A DNA stretch of 64,000 bases from contig CM049308.1 in the NCBI GenBank assembly GCA_026874595.1, forward strand, positions 37,907,027-37,971,026. Direction: 5' to 3'. Shown in pieces: positions 62,340-64,000 of the stretch. Source of the stretch: Sipunculus nudus (Eukaryota; Annelida; Sipuncula; Golfingiida; Sipunculidae). A program made the translations under genes and the position numbers. Numbering within the stretch: position 1 is the stretch's first letter; each line of letters opens with the position of its first letter. The notes below the pieces were generated by a model. The model was given only the letters and a program-made list of their open reading frames with translations. It searched no databases and was not told the origin of the DNA.

Positions 62340-64000
62340 TAATATTAGGACTACAGACTTTATTTTAAAAATATAGTTCGGTATAGGGAACTGGGTGTAA
62401 TTTAACATTTAAGTGGGAAGAATGTATAAACTAAGATAAAATACTTTTGATAAACTATCCATATGAAATTTCTTGATGTGTTTTGGACAATGTTTCCAAG
62501 TGGATCCGGTGTACGGCGTATAATAAAATAAGACATAACGTACTGAGAAACGTACGTGTTTTGTTAATCCGGGTGATGATAATGTTTTATCATTACCATT
62601 GCTAAGCACCCAGGTCAAAGGCTTAACTACAAAGGTGACCGTTTCACCGAGAAATAAATTGGCAACTGGCATCACAGTGATGGAGTGACATTTAATATGA
62701 ATGTTTATTAATGCAATAGTTTTTAATATGCATGAAGCAAAGATGTTTGGATACATGACGCTGAAACAACATGTTGTTTTTTTATTTTTGGTCTCCATAT
62801 ATGTTTGACTATTATAATTCTTTTTATTGTTGCGTTTAGTTATTTCTGATGTATCTATGTTGCGTCTTGAATAAAAAATACAAAAAGGACATAACTTCAC
62901 GGATGGTCTCTTTGCGCATAAAAAAATGGGACTGGCACCTACCTGTAGTCAGGTGTAAATAATATTACTAGCACTTGTGTATATTATGGTTTCGGTTGTA
63001 TGCATCTGCCCTTTTAGCAAAAATGTTTGATGTCACAAGTTTATACAATTTTTCTATAAGTAGTAGAATAAATCCACTTTGGATATACCAGCATGCTGTT
63101 GAATAGCTTGCGGTTATAGGCGAGGAAACAAACAACAAATTAGGCTGCATGAAGTGGTGTCTAGGTAATGACCCCAGTTACATAATGCTTGCAGTCATCA
63201 CAGAACCATCACTGACAACTGCTGGTCTTCCACGGCAATGAGAATGATATGTTCCTAAACCATCGTATTGAGGCACGCTAACCCCGGCTAAGAGTGGTGC
63301 GACGTTCTTCCATGAAAAAAAAGACGGACAACAAAGGATTTCTGATCACCTGAAACGTCAACATCGATAACTCGTCCTTTATTTTCAGCCATCTTAGTGA
63401 ACATGATCCAGTTATCACCCACAGTAGTGCTCCATTTATCTTGGCCGGCAGATTTCTCAGTCCTCCCGGACAGCTTTCTATATTGTTATAGTAACTCTTC
63501 ATCTAAACTTCATATTTGCAGCAAGGTCCATCCTGTATCCTGTATCCAACATCCTGTAATGTTTTATAGGTCTTCGTCTGATCTGCAGAATATGGCAAAT
63601 AGCTTTTAAATATTTAAATATTGAACTATATTGGCAATCTTAATTAACAGATTAAAGCTATTCATGCGAAGATAATTTTATGAAAAAAGCTTAATTTATT
63701 TATATCAGTCATCTCATACGCAATATTTAAAAAAATACCATATGTATTGGAGGTATATTGATTTAAACATAAGTGAAAAAAGTGCTTCAAATTTTGTTAT
63801 TGAAGAAATTCAAATATATATCTGTATGTATTCGACGTGTTATGGAAAACCCTTTTTTTTTATAACATATTTAGACTCTGAAAGGCATTATCCAACTATT
63901 GAAAAATTATTTGAATAGTCATTGAATATTATGCATGTGGTTGTATCCTAAAAAAATATATTTCTCTATCTGTTGGAGATTATATAGAAATGTAAAAGGC
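62340..64000. other. Unrecognised sequence, one long anonymous open frame
   Basis: A 163-codon frame on the minus strand (62900-62409) is the longest uninterrupted frame outside the receptor. Its composition is typical of translated AT-rich DNA (many K, N, Y, I), it shows no domain or splice context, and I do not call it a gene. Confidence 0.4.

Noticed and set aside
62409-62900. 163-codon minus-strand frame
   Set aside because: Composition fits chance translation of AT-rich DNA, with no motif, no partner exon and no conserved-looking segment.

Overview
This window looks like AT-rich nuclear DNA from an animal, most probably a bivalve mollusc. It holds one split gene with GT-AG introns of 7-9 kb, no operons or bacterial-type gene packing, and many microsatellites and dispersed repeats. 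The repeat at about 18.19 kb (a short hairpin followed by GTCCGTCGTCCGTC-type sequence) resembles one I associate with oyster, mussel and scallop genomes. The phylum call is inference; I could not run a search.

The only convincing protein-coding gene is a class A (rhodopsin-like) peptide-type GPCR on the minus strand. Its three coding exons are 42983-42499, 33771-33354 and 26051-25398. The splice phases fit (2, then 0) and join to a 518-residue seven-transmembrane protein with every landmark residue: N1.50, LALSD, C3.25, ERY, W4.50, P5.50, CWxP and NPxxY. The first intron cuts the arginine codon of the ERY motif. The ligand cannot be assigned from the sequence alone.

Layout. 1-9.8 kb: noncoding, with microsatellites, a 76-bp tandem duplication, a SINE fragment, three copies of a family ending in an AC-rich tail, and a roughly 23-bp minisatellite. 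9.8-11.8 kb: a ~288-bp tandem array broken by an LTR-like insertion with a TATA box. 13.1-14.8 kb: a tandem pair of tRNA-like units and a second LTR-like copy. 16.6-19.2 kb: an element carrying a dimeric 280-bp array in which each half-unit is centred on the palindrome GGTGGCGCCACC, then the hairpin repeat and a third LTR-like copy. 20.8-24.7 kb: SINEs and a degenerate array. 25.4-43.0 kb: the receptor gene, whose introns hold SINEs, a TACGA/TCGTA-rich block and microsatellites. 43-57 kb: mostly unrecognised sequence with a 21-bp-arm hairpin, a TAG-type trinucleotide field and a fourth LTR-like copy lacking its TATA box. 57-61.7 kb: a local 0.4-kb duplication and two adjoining elements with inverted arrays of an ATTGTAATAACGGCC-like motif. 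61.7-64 kb: unrecognised.

The receptor stands alone, so no pathway can be read from its neighbours. Most other open frames are short, AT-rich or lie in repeats, and I do not call them genes.
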